From Comamonas_F sp047606565 (GTDB lineage Bacteria > Pseudomonadota > Gammaproteobacteria > Burkholderiales > Burkholderiaceae_C), in NCBI GenBank assembly GCA_047606565.1, contig JASGEH010000075.1, forward strand, positions 1 to 64,000: a stretch of DNA of 64,000 nt, written 5' to 3'. Below are positions 9,583-20,169 of this stretch, one piece after another (positions within the stretch are counted from its first letter, which is position 1; every line of letters starts with the position of its first letter). A program made the position numbers and the translations under genes. A model generated the notes under the pieces. That model saw nothing but the letters and a program-made list of their open reading frames with translations, did not search any database and was not told where the DNA came from.

Positions 9583-12483
9583 ATGAGCGCTTCCAACGAG
9601 ATCGAAAAAGACCTGCCCCGGCCCACTGGCCCCGGAACCCACGTGCCGCCCAACCTGCTGGACGACCGGCCGCCGGCCAAGACGCTGCTGCTGGTCGATG
9701 GCTCCAGCTACCTGTACCGCGCCTTCCACGCCATGCCCGACTTGCGCGCCGTGCCGGGCGACATGGACAGCGCGCCCACCGGCGCCATCCGCGGCATCAT
9801 CAACATGCTGCAGGCGCTGCGCAAGGATGTGCAGGCCGACTACGCCGCCTGCGTGTTCGACGCCAAGGGCCCGACCTTCCGCGACGCCATCTATCCTGAC
9901 TACAAGGCCAACCGCTCGCCCATGCCCGACGCGCTGCGCGCGCAGATCGAGCCCATCCACGAGGTGGTGCGGCTGCTGGGCTGGCCGCTGCTGGACATCC
10001 CGGGCGTGGAGGCCGACGACGTCATCGGCACGCTGGCGCGGCTGGCCGAGGCGCAGGGCTTCGAGGTGCTGATCTCCAGCGGTGACAAGGACCTGAGCCA
10101 GTTGGTGACGCCCGCCGTGACGGTGATCGACACCATGACCGGCAAGCGGCGCGACATGGTTGGCGTGGAGGCCGAGTTCGGCGTGCCGCCGGCGCGCATG
10201 ATCGACTACCAGACGCTGGTGGGCGACGCCGTCGACAACGTGCCCGGCGTCGACAAGGTCGGCCCCAAGACCGCCGCCAAGTGGCTGGGCGAATACGGCT
10301 CGCTCGACAATCTGCTGGCGCATGCGCAGGACATCAAGGGCGTGGCCGGCAAGAACCTTGCGGCCGCGCGCGACTGGCTGCCCACCGGCCGCGCGCTGGT
10401 CACCATCAAGACCGATTGCGACCTGTCGGCGCAACTGTCCGGCCTGCCCGCGCTCGACGGCGTGCGCGTGCAGCCCAGCCAGCGCGAGGCCCTGATCGCG
10501 TTCTGCGAGCGCTACGGCTTCAAGAGCCTGGCCAAGGCCCTCGAAGCCGAACGGCCGGCCGCAGCCCCGGCCGGCAAGGCCCGCAAGCCCGCCGTGGCGG
10601 ATGGGCAGGCTGGCTTCGACTTTGGCGATGACGTCGCCGATACCGATGCCGACGCGCCCGCCGCCGCGCCGCCGGGCGAGCCCGTGACCTACGACACCGT
10701 GCTGACCTGGGACGCCTTCGAGCGCTGGCTGGCGGTGCTCGAAGGCGCCGAACTGGCCGCCATCGACACCGAGACCGATTCGCTCGACGAGAGCCGCGCG
10801 CAGATCGTTGGCATCAGCTTCAGCGTCGAGCCGCGCCATGCCGCCTACGTGCCGCTGCTGCACGACTACCCGGACGCGCCCGCCCAACTGCCGCGCGAGG
10901 AGGTGCTGGCGCGCCTCAAGCCCTGGCTGGAAAACCCCGCGCGCGCCAAGCTGGGCCAGCACGTCAAGTACGACCGCCACGTCTTCGCCAACCACGGCAT
11001 CGAGGTGCGCGGCTACCGCCACGACACCATGCTGCAGAGCTATGTGCTGGAAGTGCACCGCCCGCACGGCCTGGCCAGCCTGGCCGAGCGTCACCTGGGG
11101 CGCAGCGGCATCCAGTATGAGGACTTGTGCGGCAAGGGCGCCAAGCAGATCCCGTTCGCCCAGGTCGACATCGCCCGGGCCGCCGAGTATTCGTGCGAGG
11201 ACTCCGACCAGACGCTGGACGTGCACCGCGTGCTGTGGCCGCAACTGCAGGCCGACGACAGGCTGCGCGCCATCTACGAACTGGAGATGGCCACCAGCGA
11301 GGTGCTCTACCGCATCGAGCGCAACGGCGTGCTGATCGACGCCGAGGTGCTGGCCGCGCAAAGCCACGCGCTGGGTACGCGCATCCTGCAACTGGAGCAG
11401 GAGGCCTACGAACTGGCCGGCCAGCCCTTCAACCTGGGCAGCCCCAAGCAGATCGGCGAGATCTTCTTCGAGCGCCTGGGCCTGCCGGTGGTCAAGAAAA
11501 CCGCCAAGGGCGCGCCCAGCACCGACGAGGAAGTGCTGGAGAAACTGGCCGAGGACTACCCGCTGCCGGCCCGCATCCTGGCGCACCGGGGGCTGTCCAA
11601 GCTCAAGGGCACCTACACCGACAAGCTCGGCGCGCTGGCCAACCCGCGCAGCGGCCGCGTGCACACGCATTACGCGCAGGCCGTGGCGGTGACCGGGCGG
11701 CTTTCCAGCAACGAGCCAAACCTGCAGAACATCCCCATCCGCACGCCCGAGGGCCGGCGCATCCGCGAGGCCTTCGTGGCGCCGCCGGGCCGCGTCATCG
11801 CCAGCGCCGACTATTCGCAGATCGAGCTGCGCATCATGGCCCACCTGAGCGACGACGAATCGCTGCTGCGCGCCTTCGCCGAAGGCCAGGACGTGCACCG
11901 CGCCACCGCCGCCGAGGTCTTCGGCGTGTCGGTCGGGCAGGTCAGCGCCGAGCAGCGCCGCTACGCCAAGGTCATCAACTTCGGCCTGATCTACGGCATG
12001 AGCGCCTTCGGCCTGGCACGCAACCTGGGCATCGACAACACGGCGGCGCGCAACTACATCGACCGCTATTTCCAGCGCTACCCGGGCGTCAAGCGCTACA
12101 TGGACGAGACCAAGGCCCAGGCCAAGGAGCAGGGCTACGTCGAGACCGTGTTCGGCCGCCGGCTGGTGCTGCCCGAGATCAACTCGCCCAACGGCCCGCG
12201 CCGTGCCGGCGCCGAGCGCGCGGCCATCAACGCGCCCATGCAGGGCACCGCCGCCGACCTCATCAAGAAAAGCATGGTGGCCGTGCAGGACGCGCTCGAC
12301 GCCGAGAAGCCCGGCATCCTGATGATCATGCAAGTGCATGATGAACTGGTGTTCGAGCTGCCCGAGGCCGAAACCGGCTGGCTGCGCCAGCGCATCCCCG
12401 AGTTGATGGCCGGCGTGGCCGAACTCAAGGTGCCGCTGGTGGCGGAGGTCGGCATCGGCGCCAACTGGGACCAGGCGCATTGA
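9583..12483 (+). CDS. polA: DNA polymerase I
   Basis: A 966-aa repair and Okazaki-fragment polymerase with all three domains. The 5'-3' exonuclease begins LLLVDGSSYLYRAFHA and has EADDVIGTLA. The 3'-5' proofreading exonuclease has an intact ExoI motif AIDTETDSLDE (Asp near residue 395). The polymerase domain has motif A SADYSQIELRIMAHLS (Asp near 743), the O-helix RRYAKVINFGLIYGMSAFG and motif C MQVHDELVFE. I chose the ATG at 9583 (MSASNE) because the GTG ten codons upstream lacks a ribosome site. It is divergent from the DUF2782-type gene. Confidence 0.97.
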   Translation: MSASNEIEKDLPRPTGPGTHVPPNLLDDRPPAKTLLLVDGSSYLYRAFHAMPDLRAVPGDMDSAPTGAIRGIINMLQALRKDVQADYAACVFDAKGPTFRDAIYPDYKANRSPMPDALRAQIEPIHEVVRLLGWPLLDIPGVEADDVIGTLARLAEAQGFEVLISSGDKDLSQLVTPAVTVIDTMTGKRRDMVGVEAEFGVPPARMIDYQTLVGDAVDNVPGVDKVGPKTAAKWLGEYGSLDNLLAHAQDIKGVAGKNLAAARDWLPTGRALVTIKTDCDLSAQLSGLPALDGVRVQPSQREALIAFCERYGFKSLAKALEAERPAAAPAGKARKPAVADGQAGFDFGDDVADTDADAPAAAPPGEPVTYDTVLTWDAFERWLAVLEGAELAAIDTETDSLDESRAQIVGISFSVEPRHAAYVPLLHDYPDAPAQLPREEVLARLKPWLENPARAKLGQHVKYDRHVFANHGIEVRGYRHDTMLQSYVLEVHRPHGLASLAERHLGRSGIQYEDLCGKGAKQIPFAQVDIARAAEYSCEDSDQTLDVHRVLWPQLQADDRLRAIYELEMATSEVLYRIERNGVLIDAEVLAAQSHALGTRILQLEQEAYELAGQPFNLGSPKQIGEIFFERLGLPVVKKTAKGAPSTDEEVLEKLAEDYPLPARILAHRGLSKLKGTYTDKLGALANPRSGRVHTHYAQAVAVTGRLSSNEPNLQNIPIRTPEGRRIREAFVAPPGRVIASADYSQIELRIMAHLSDDESLLRAFAEGQDVHRATAAEVFGVSVGQVSAEQRRYAKVINFGLIYGMSAFGLARNLGIDNTAARNYIDRYFQRYPGVKRYMDETKAQAKEQGYVETVFGRRLVLPEINSPNGPRRAGAERAAINAPMQGTAADLIKKSMVAVQDALDAEKPGILMIMQVHDELVFELPEAETGWLRQRIPELMAGVAELKVPLVAEVGIGANWDQAH

Positions 12484-12616
12484 CCGCCTGACGGCCGCGG
12501 CCGGTTCGCGTGGCGGGCCGATCTTTTCTGGAATGCAAAGTCGGTGAACGCGCCGGGGGCCTGCGGCTCCAACCGTGGGCGGCATGGTCGCGCCGCCATC
12601 GACTGGAGATTGAAGA

Positions 12617-13015
12617 ATGACCCGTAAAACGATCTATTTGCTGGCCGGCATGCTGCTGGCGGCTGCACCGGCGACCTGGGCGGACGAGGCGAGCCAGACC
12701 CTCGACAACTCCGTCACGGCCCAGGACAAGCAGAACCCCTTGGGCTGGCGCGATGCGCCGCAGGCGACCCGTGGCACGGCGGGCGCGGACGATGCGGCGG
12801 CATGCGACAACGCCAGCTATTCCAAGCCCGAAATCCATGGCGCGGTCGGCGTGGGCGTCGCCACCGGATCGCACACGGGAACGACGACGGGAGAAACCGG
12901 CGCCGTGTCCTTGACCAAGCGGCTGGGGGGGGACTGCGACCACCCTGGCATCACCCTGGGTGTCGACGTCGGAGTGACGCGGAGCAACGGCGGGCGCAGC
13001 GGCTTGCTGCCCTGA
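12617..13015 (+). CDS. Small exported protein of unknown function
   Basis: A 132-aa protein with a clear signal peptide (MTRKTIYLLAGMLLAAAPATWA) ending near residue 22. The mature part is polar, with two Cys residues (ACDNASYSKPEIHGAV and GDCDHPG) that could form a disulfide, and Gly/Thr-rich strands (GVGVATGSHTGTTTG, GITLGVDVGVTRSNGG) suggesting a small beta-rich periplasmic or outer-membrane protein. An AGATTGAAG-type ribosome site precedes the ATG. It stands alone behind polA and ends ahead of a bidirectional terminator shared with tRNA-Val. I do not recognise the family. Confidence 0.65.
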   Translation: MTRKTIYLLAGMLLAAAPATWADEASQTLDNSVTAQDKQNPLGWRDAPQATRGTAGADDAAACDNASYSKPEIHGAVGVGVATGSHTGTTTGETGAVSLTKRLGGDCDHPGITLGVDVGVTRSNGGRSGLLP

Positions 13016-13087
13016 ACCCGCACGGCCCATCACGGATTGCGCCAGGCCCGTTTGTGCGATGGGGCCGTGGTCTTGGCGCGACCAAAG

Positions 13088-13116
13088 AAAAAGGCCACCC
13101 GAAGGTGGCCTTTTTT
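13088..13116. terminator. Bidirectional intrinsic terminator
   Basis: Perfect stem AAAAAGGCCACC / GGTGGCCTTTTT with loop CGAA and a T-run on one side and an A-run on the other. It can end both the small exported-protein gene from the left and tRNA-Val from the right. Confidence 0.9.
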
Positions 13117-13156
13117 GAGGAATTGATCTGGAATTTTCCGACCAACCCTTCTGTGT

Positions 13157-13233
13157 TGGTAGGCGCGATTGGACTCGAACCAACGACCCCCACCATGTCA
13201 AGGTGGTGCTCTAACCAGCTGAGCTACGCGCCT
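13157..13233 (-). tRNA. tRNA-Val(GAC)
   Basis: A 77-nt cloverleaf on the minus strand. Acceptor arms are AGGCGCG / CGCGCCT, then discriminator A and encoded CCA. The D arm is GCTC-AGCTGGTTA-GAGC, the anticodon stem CCACC / GGTGG with loop TTGACAT gives anticodon GAC, and the T arm has GGTTCGAGTCC. It reads GUC and GUU valine codons. Confidence 0.97.
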
Positions 13234-13507
13234 GTCGTTCTGTCTTCAGACACCCCGTGTCGTCAACAGAACGCTAGTCTACCACGGTTTTTCGGGGCAA
13301 AGCAATTCGTGCGGACTGAGGCGGTGGAACAGGAGGGGGCGGGCATACGCCACAAGGCGTATTGGTGGCCAGGGCGGCGCTGCGTACGCTCGGGGCATCG
13401 ATGGGGAGGCTGGGCCTGCGAGGGCCGCGAGGTGCAGGCCAGGCCGGCCGGGCCCGTCGATGACCCGCTTTCATTCCACGGCTCTCACTTCTCCCCTGGA
13501 GGCATTC
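13234..13507. other. Leader region between tRNA-Val and urtA
   Basis: About 270 bp without a gene. It must hold the upstream promoter of tRNA-Val (minus) and the promoter of urtA (plus). A clear GGAGG ribosome site precedes the urtA ATG at 13508. I see no convincing sigma-70 or sigma-54 promoter and no recognisable riboswitch here. Confidence 0.5.
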
Positions 13508-14782
13508 ATGAAGATCAATCGTCGCAGCGCCGGCAAGGCTTTTTCCGCGGTCGCCCTGGGCGTCATGGCCCTGGGCCTGACTTCGCTGGCCCAGGCGGCC
13601 GACACCATCAAGGTGGGTGTGCTGCACAGCCTGTCGGGCACCATGGCCATTTCGGAAACCGTGCTCAAGGACACCGTGCTGATGGCGATCGACGAGATCA
13701 ATGCCAAGGGCGGGGTGCTGGGCAAGAAGCTCGAACCGGTGGTGGTCGACCCGGCTTCCGACTGGCCGCTGTTCGCCGAGAAGGCGCGCCAGTTGCTGAC
13801 GCAGGACAAGGTGGCCGTGGTGTTCGGCTGCTGGACCTCGGTGTCGCGCAAGTCGGTGCTGCCGGTGTTCGAGGAGCTCAACGGCCTGCTGTTCTACCCC
13901 GTGCAGTACGAGGGCGAGGAGCTGTCCAAAAACGTGTTCTACACCGGCGCGGCGCCCAACCAGCAGGCGATTCCGGCGGTCGAGTACCTGCTGAGCAAGG
14001 AAGGCGGCGGGGCCAAGCGTTTCGTGCTGCTGGGCACGGACTACGTCTACCCGCGCACCACCAACAAGATCCTGCGCGCCTTCCTCAACAGCAAGGGCGT
14101 GAAGGACGCGGACATCCTGGAGACCTACACGCCGTTCGGCCACTCTGACTACCAGACCATCGTGGCCGACATCAAGAAGTTCTCGGCCGGCGGCAAGACG
14201 GCGGTGGTCTCCACCATCAACGGCGACTCCAACGTGCCCTTCTACAAGGAACTGGGCAATGCCGGCCTGAAGGCCTCGGACGTGCCGGTAGTGGCCTTCT
14301 CGGTGGGCGAGGAGGAGTTGCGCGGCGTCGACACCAAGCCACTGGTGGGGCACCTGGCGGCCTGGAACTACTTCATGAGCGTGAAGAACCCGACCAACGC
14401 CGAGTTCATCAAGAAGTGGTCCGACTATGCCCGGGCCAAGAAGTTGCCGGGCCAGAGCACCAAGCCGCTGACCAACGACCCGATGGAAGCGACCTACATC
14501 GGCATCAACATGTGGAAGCAGGCGGTCGAGAAGGCTGGCACCACCGATGTGGACAAGGTGATCGCCGCCGTGGGCGGGCAGACCTTCAAGGCGCCCGATG
14601 GTTACACCGTGAAGATGGACGAGAAGAACCACCATCTGCACAAGCCGGTGCTGATCGGCGAGGTCAAGGCCGACGGCCAGTTCAGCGTGGTCTGGAAGAC
14701 CAAGGGCCCGATCAAGGCCCAGCCCTGGAGCCCCTACATCCCCGGCAACGACAAGAAGAAGGACGAGCCCGAGAAGCTGTGA
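13508..14782 (+). CDS. urtA: Urea ABC transporter, periplasmic substrate-binding protein
   Basis: A 424-aa binding protein of the branched-chain-amino-acid/amide (HAAT) type that captures urea in the periplasm for UrtBCDE. A signal peptide (RRSAGKAFSAVALGVMALGL ending in AQA) precedes the mature start DTIKVGVLHSLSGTMAISE, the hallmark of UrtA. Other typical blocks are FGCWTSVSRKSVLPVFEELNGLLFYPVQYEG and NDPMEATYIGINMWKQAV. The ATG at 13508 has a strong GGAGG site; an upstream in-frame ATG at 13460 lacks one. First gene of urtABCDE; the 118-bp gap to urtB is the largest in the operon. Confidence 0.97.
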   Translation: MKINRRSAGKAFSAVALGVMALGLTSLAQAADTIKVGVLHSLSGTMAISETVLKDTVLMAIDEINAKGGVLGKKLEPVVVDPASDWPLFAEKARQLLTQDKVAVVFGCWTSVSRKSVLPVFEELNGLLFYPVQYEGEELSKNVFYTGAAPNQQAIPAVEYLLSKEGGGAKRFVLLGTDYVYPRTTNKILRAFLNSKGVKDADILETYTPFGHSDYQTIVADIKKFSAGGKTAVVSTINGDSNVPFYKELGNAGLKASDVPVVAFSVGEEELRGVDTKPLVGHLAAWNYFMSVKNPTNAEFIKKWSDYARAKKLPGQSTKPLTNDPMEATYIGINMWKQAVEKAGTTDVDKVIAAVGGQTFKAPDGYTVKMDEKNHHLHKPVLIGEVKADGQFSVVWKTKGPIKAQPWSPYIPGNDKKKDEPEKL

Positions 14783-14900
14783 AGCGGCGGACGCGGGTGC
14801 AGGACGGGGCCGTGCGCATGCGCGCGGCCCCGCTGCCGGGACCAGGGCCGGCTGGGGCAGGGCGGCCAGAGCAATACACCAGAGCAGAGGCGCGAGGCGC

Positions 14901-16553
14901 ATGACCAAGACCATCGATCGAAAGCCGGCGCGCGCCGCCGGCAGGCTGCGCACGGCATGCGCCTGCATGCTGTCCGCGGCCGTTTTGCTGTGGAGCGGCG
15001 CGGCCCAGGCCTTGACCTCCGAGCAGGCGCTGGCCATGGCCTCGGGCGCTGCGGCCGAGCGTGCTGATGCCATCACCCAAGCCATCACCCAAGCCGTTAC
15101 CCAGACCACCGGTAGCGCGCCGGACGCTGACGCGCGCACCGCCGCCTTCCTGCAGGCGCTGGCCGATGACGGCGTCAAGTTCACCGCCGACCAGGTCTTC
15201 ATGCTCGAAGGCGACGGCTACGTCGATCCCGCCACCGGCGCGGCCGCCGAGCCGCCCGAAGATGCGGAGGACGTGGTCAACAACAACTACATGCGCGAGG
15301 AAATCGCCGCCGGCATCGCCGCGCTGCAACTGGCCTCGTCCGATGCCGCCGTGCGCGCGCAGGCCGCCGCCGCGCTCGAAGGCCGCACCGACCCGGCCAA
15401 GCTGCCGCTGATCGAGCGCGCGCTGGCCGCCGAGCAAGACGAGGGCATCCGCACGGCGCTGCAACGCGTGCGCGCGAGCATGCTGCTGGGCAGCGACGAC
15501 GCTGCCCAGCGCCTGGCGGCCGTGGCCGCGCTGGCCGACCTCCAGACGCCGGCCACGCAGTCGCTGCTCAACCAACGCCTGCGCGACGAGGAGGACCCGG
15601 CGGTCCGGCAGGCCATCGCCGCGGCGATCACCGCCATCGACGAGCGGCTGGCCTGGGGCGAGCGTCTGGGCGTGCTGTTCACCGGCGTCAGCCTGGGCTC
15701 CATCCTGCTGCTGGCCGCGCTGGGTCTGGCCATCACCTACGGGCTGATGGGCGTTATCAACATGGCGCATGGTGAGCTGATCATGATCGGAGCCTACGCC
15801 ACCTTCGTGGTCCAGGGGCTGTTCCAGCGCTACCTGCCGGAGGCCTTCGGCTGGTATCTGGCGGTGGCGGTGCCGGTGTCCTTCGCGGTCTCGGCGCTGG
15901 TTGGCGCGGCGCTGGAGCGTTCGGTGATCCGCTTTCTCTATGGCCGGCCGCTGGAGACGCTGCTGGCAACCTGGGGCATCAGCCTGGTGCTGATGCAGGC
16001 CGTGCGCAGCCTGTTCGGCGCCCAGAACGTGGGCGTGGAAAACCCGGCCTGGATGAGCGGCGGCGTGGCGGTGCTGCCCAACCTGATGCTGCCGTGGAAC
16101 CGGCTGCTCATCATTGTCTTTGCGCTGGCGGTGCTGCTGGGCGTGTTCTGGCTGATCGCGCGCACCCGGCTGGGCCTGTTCGTGCGCGGCGTCACGCAGA
16201 ACCGGCCGATGGCCGCCTGCATGGGCGTGGACACCGCGCGCGTGGACACCTATGCCTTCGCGCTGGGCTCGGGCATCGCGGGACTTGCAGGCTGCGCGCT
16301 CAGCCAGATCGGCAACGTCGGGCCGGACCTGGGGCGCGGCTACATCGTCGACTCCTTCCTGGTGGTGGTGCTGGGCGGCGTTGGCCAGTTGGCCGGCACC
16401 GTCTACGCGGCGCTGGGCCTGGGCATCGTGGGCAAGCTTCTGGAGGGATGGTCGGGCGCGGTGCTGGCCAAGATCGCCGTGCTGGTGCTGGTGATCGTCT
16501 TCATTCAAAAACGGCCGCAAGGCATCTTCGCCGCGAAAGGGCGCTCGGCATGA
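14901..16553 (+). CDS. urtB: Urea ABC transporter, permease UrtB
   Basis: A 550-aa inner-membrane permease of the LivH family. A signal-like segment (LRTACACMLSAAVLLWSGAAQA) is followed by a roughly 200-residue periplasmic domain with HEAT-like helical repeats (for example DAAVRAQAAAALEGRTDPAKL). The membrane domain starts near VLFTGVSLGSILLLAALGLAITYG. The long exported N-terminal extension is normal for proteobacterial UrtB. A short run of three AITQ/AVTQ units near 15069-15104 reflects a 12-bp repeat. The TGA overlaps the urtC ATG in an ATGA, implying translational coupling. Confidence 0.96.
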   Translation: MTKTIDRKPARAAGRLRTACACMLSAAVLLWSGAAQALTSEQALAMASGAAAERADAITQAITQAVTQTTGSAPDADARTAAFLQALADDGVKFTADQVFMLEGDGYVDPATGAAAEPPEDAEDVVNNNYMREEIAAGIAALQLASSDAAVRAQAAAALEGRTDPAKLPLIERALAAEQDEGIRTALQRVRASMLLGSDDAAQRLAAVAALADLQTPATQSLLNQRLRDEEDPAVRQAIAAAITAIDERLAWGERLGVLFTGVSLGSILLLAALGLAITYGLMGVINMAHGELIMIGAYATFVVQGLFQRYLPEAFGWYLAVAVPVSFAVSALVGAALERSVIRFLYGRPLETLLATWGISLVLMQAVRSLFGAQNVGVENPAWMSGGVAVLPNLMLPWNRLLIIVFALAVLLGVFWLIARTRLGLFVRGVTQNRPMAACMGVDTARVDTYAFALGSGIAGLAGCALSQIGNVGPDLGRGYIVDSFLVVVLGGVGQLAGTVYAALGLGIVGKLLEGWSGAVLAKIAVLVLVIVFIQKRPQGIFAAKGRSA

Positions 16554-17700
16554 ACACGGCGATTGCTTCTCCGACCCTGGTGCTGCCGCCTCGTGCGCCG
16601 CTGCTCACGCGCGGCGGCTGGTCGGCCTTCGTGGTCGCGCTGATCGCCGTTTGCGCGGTGGCGCCCGCGCTCAACTTGTGGCTGCCGGCCGACAGTCCGC
16701 TGCACATGAGCGACTACATGGTCAACCTGCTGGGCAAGATCATGTGCTACGCCATCTGCGCGCTGGCCATCGACCTGATCTGGGGCTACGCCGGCATCCT
16801 CTCGCTCGGCCACGGCCTGTTCTTCGCGCTGGGCGGCTACGTGATGGGCATGTACCTGATGCGCCAGATCGGCACCGACGGCAACTACGGCAGCGTGCTG
16901 CCGGACTTCATGGTGTTCCTGGACTGGAAGGAGCTGCCCTGGCACTGGGCGCTGTCGGACAGCTTCCTGGCCACGCTGGCGCTGATCGTGCTGGTGCCGG
17001 GTCTGGTCGCCTTCGTGTTCGGCTACTTCTCGTTTCGCTCGCGCATCAAGGACGTGTACTTCTCCATCATCACCCAGGCGCTGGTGTTCGCGGCCATGCT
17101 GCTGTTCTTCCGCAACGAGACCGGCTTTGGCGGCAACAACGGCTTCACCGACTTCAAGCGCATCCTGGGCCAGCCCATCGCCACGCAGGAAACGCGCATG
17201 GCGCTGTTCGTGCTGACCGGGCTGGCGCTGCTGGGCTGCTTTCTGTTCGCGCGCTGGCTGGTGCGCAGCAAGTACGGCCGGGTGCTGGTGGCGATCCGCG
17301 ACGCGGAGAGCCGCGTCATGTTCTCGGGCTACGACCCGGTGGCCTACAAGCTCAGCATCTGGACGATTTCGGCGGTGATGTGCGGCATTGCTGGGGCCTT
17401 GTACGTGCCGCAGGTCGGCATCATCAACCCCAGCGAGATGAGCCCGGCCAACTCCATCGAGATGGCGATCTGGGCGGCCGTCGGCGGGCGCGGCACGCTG
17501 GTCGGGCCGATCGTCGGCGCCTTCGCCGTGACCGGGGCCAAGAGCTGGTTCACCGCCGCCTATCCCGAGATCTGGCTGTACTTCCTGGGCGGGCTGTTCA
17601 TCGCCGTGACGCTGTTCATGCCGCAAGGCATCGCCGGCCTGGTGCGCCGCTGGACCCGCCGCAAGACCGCCGCCCCGGCATCGAAGCAAGGACCCGCCGC

Positions 17701-17704
<4 letters not shown>
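16550..17704 (+). CDS. urtC: Urea ABC transporter, permease UrtC
   Basis: A 384-aa LivM-type permease, partner of UrtB. Hydrophobic segments begin at about residue 23, and the family block DLIWGYAGILSLGHGLFFALGGY is near residues 75-97. The segment TGFGGNNGFTDFKRILG is characteristic of UrtC. The EAA-like coupling region near VLVAIRDAESRVMFSGYDP contacts the ATPases. It overlaps urtB by 4 bp and its own stop overlaps the urtD start by 4 bp. Confidence 0.95.
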
Positions 17705-18588
<884 letters not shown>

Positions 18589-18594
18589 GCGCGC

Positions 18595-19287
18595 ATGCTC
18601 GAAATCAGCAAGGTCAACCAGTACTACAGCGGCGCCCACATCCTGCGCGACGTCAGCCTGCGCGCCGAGGCCGGCAAGATCACTGTCATCCTCGGGCGCA
18701 ACGGCGTGGGCAAAACCACGCTGCTGAAGTCGCTCATGGGGCTGGTGCCGATTCGCTCGGGCGAGATCACGCTGGCCGGCCAGCGCATCGACCGCCTCAA
18801 GCCCTACGAGCGCACCCGCCTGGGCCTGGGCTACGTGCCGCAGGGCCGCGAGATCTTCTCGCGTCTGACGGTGGAGGAAAACCTGCGCATGGGGCTGGCC
18901 TACAAGCCGGCCTCGACGCCGCTCGATGCGGAGATGTTCGAGCTGTTCCCGGTGCTGCGGCAGATGCTGCAGCGGCGCGGCGGCGACCTCTCGGGAGGGC
19001 AGCAGCAGCAACTCGCCATCGCGCGCGCGCTGCAGCCCAAGCCACGCGTGCTCATCCTCGACGAGCCGACCGAGGGCATCCAGCCATCCATCATCAAGGA
19101 CATCGGCCGCGTCATCCGCATGCTCGCCGCGCGCGGCGACATGGCCATCGTGCTGGTCGAGCAGTACTACGACTTCGCCGAGGAACTGGCCGACCACTAC
19201 GTGGTGATGGAGCGCGGCGAGGTCATCCGCAGCGGCCTGGGCAAGGACATGCCGGGCGACGGGGTGCGGCAACTCGTGGCGATCTGA
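18595..19287 (+). CDS. urtE: Urea ABC transporter, ATPase UrtE
   Basis: A 230-aa LivF-type ABC ATPase completing the urea importer. Start MLEISKVNQYYSGAHILRDV, Walker A GRNGVGKTTLL, Q-loop YVPQGREIFSRLTVEENL, signature LSGGQQQQLAIARAL, Walker B VLILDEPTEGIQPSI and switch His region VLVEQYYDFA. QYYSG near the N-terminus and EGIQPSI after Walker B are typical of UrtE. It ends 19 bp from the convergent ureD stop. Confidence 0.96.
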   Translation: MLEISKVNQYYSGAHILRDVSLRAEAGKITVILGRNGVGKTTLLKSLMGLVPIRSGEITLAGQRIDRLKPYERTRLGLGYVPQGREIFSRLTVEENLRMGLAYKPASTPLDAEMFELFPVLRQMLQRRGGDLSGGQQQQLAIARALQPKPRVLILDEPTEGIQPSIIKDIGRVIRMLAARGDMAIVLVEQYYDFAEELADHYVVMERGEVIRSGLGKDMPGDGVRQLVAI

Positions 19288-19306
19288 ACGCGGTATCTGA
19301 TCGCCG

Positions 19307-20152
19307 TCAGGTCGCCCAGATGCGCGGCGGCACGGCGGGCAGCGCCCAGGCCAGCGACCGCCAGCGCGACCAGACCTGCTGCAGCAGGCCGGCCGCGGGC
19401 TCGACCACGGGGGCCAGCACGCGTAGCACGATCAGGCGCGCATCCGGGCTGGTGGCACCGGCCGTGGCCGCCAGTCCATGTTGCTGCGCGACGTCCTGGG
19501 CCACCTCCAGCAGCGCCTGGCGTCGGCCGCGTTCGATCGGCGAGCCGGCCACGAAGAACAGCGCGGCGCAGCAGCGGTGGCCGGCCAGGCCGAGGGCGCC
19601 GTCCATCAGCAAGGTGTCGGCGGCATCGATCAGGCCGCGTTCCAGCCAGGCGCCCGGCGCCTCGATGTGTTGCAGCAGGCGGCCGCGCGTGAACGGCTTG
19701 CGGGCGCCGGGCAGGCCGAAGGCCGCGATGTCCCAGCCCATCATCTCGGCGCCGGGCGCCAGCTCGATGCGCAGGCGGTTTTCCGCCTGGCAGCCGTCGT
19801 AGCAGATGGCTTCCAGCGGCAGCCATTCGAGCCGCCCGCCCGCGGCCACGCGCAGCCGCGTGGCCTGCAGCGCGGTTTCGCCTTCGCTGCGGTAGAAGCG
19901 CGTGGCGCCAGGCGTGGTCAGCAGGCCGTGCGCGCCGGGGTCCACCTGCACGTCGATGTCCAGCACGTCGCCGCCCACCAGTCCGCTGGGCGGATGCACC
20001 ATCACGTTGTGGCAGACCGCATCGCCCTCGGGATAAAGGCTTTGCAGGATGCGCAGCGGCCCGTCGTGCTCGAAGCGGGCGACGGTGCGGGCGCTGGTGC
20101 GAGCGGGTGTGGCGGCGGTGTAGTGCAGTCGGAGTCGGGCGTGCCAGGGCAT
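19307..20152 (-). CDS. ureD: Urease accessory protein UreD
   Basis: A 281-aa UreD/UreH protein, which with UreF and UreG loads nickel into urease. Family blocks are LRLHYTAATPARTSARTV, LYPEGDAVCHNVMVHPPSGLVGGDVLDI, TTPGATRFYRS and WLPLEAICYDGC. Urease accessory genes usually precede ureABC, but no ureA, ureB, ureC, ureE, ureF or ureG is in the window. Here ureD is the last gene of the minus-strand run with the BMP-type transporter (17 bp after the permease gene) and converges with urtE. It was probably left by rearrangement or is controlled with purine uptake; the other urease genes should lie elsewhere. Confidence 0.92.
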   Translation of the reverse strand: MPWHARLRLHYTAATPARTSARTVARFEHDGPLRILQSLYPEGDAVCHNVMVHPPSGLVGGDVLDIDVQVDPGAHGLLTTPGATRFYRSEGETALQATRLRVAAGGRLEWLPLEAICYDGCQAENRLRIELAPGAEMMGWDIAAFGLPGARKPFTRGRLLQHIEAPGAWLERGLIDAADTLLMDGALGLAGHRCCAALFFVAGSPIERGRRQALLEVAQDVAQQHGLAATAGATSPDARLIVLRVLAPVVEPAAGLLQQVWSRWRSLAWALPAVPPRIWAT

Positions 20153-20169
20153 GCGGGCGAGTGTAGGGG

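Noticed and set aside
9097..12585. 1162-codon open frame antisense to polA
   Set aside because: Shadow of polA in a high-GC genome; no recognisable motifs or start.
13365..13382. GG-N10-GC sequence upstream of urtA as a sigma-54 promoter
   Set aside because: TGGCCAGGGCGGCGCT has the spacing but lacks the A/C of the -24 box and the TT of the -12 box; such matches are expected by chance in GC-rich DNA.
15069..15104. Short 12-bp repeats in urtB as a CRISPR or regulatory array
   Set aside because: Only three imperfect in-frame units encoding AITQ/AVTQ; a coding repeat.
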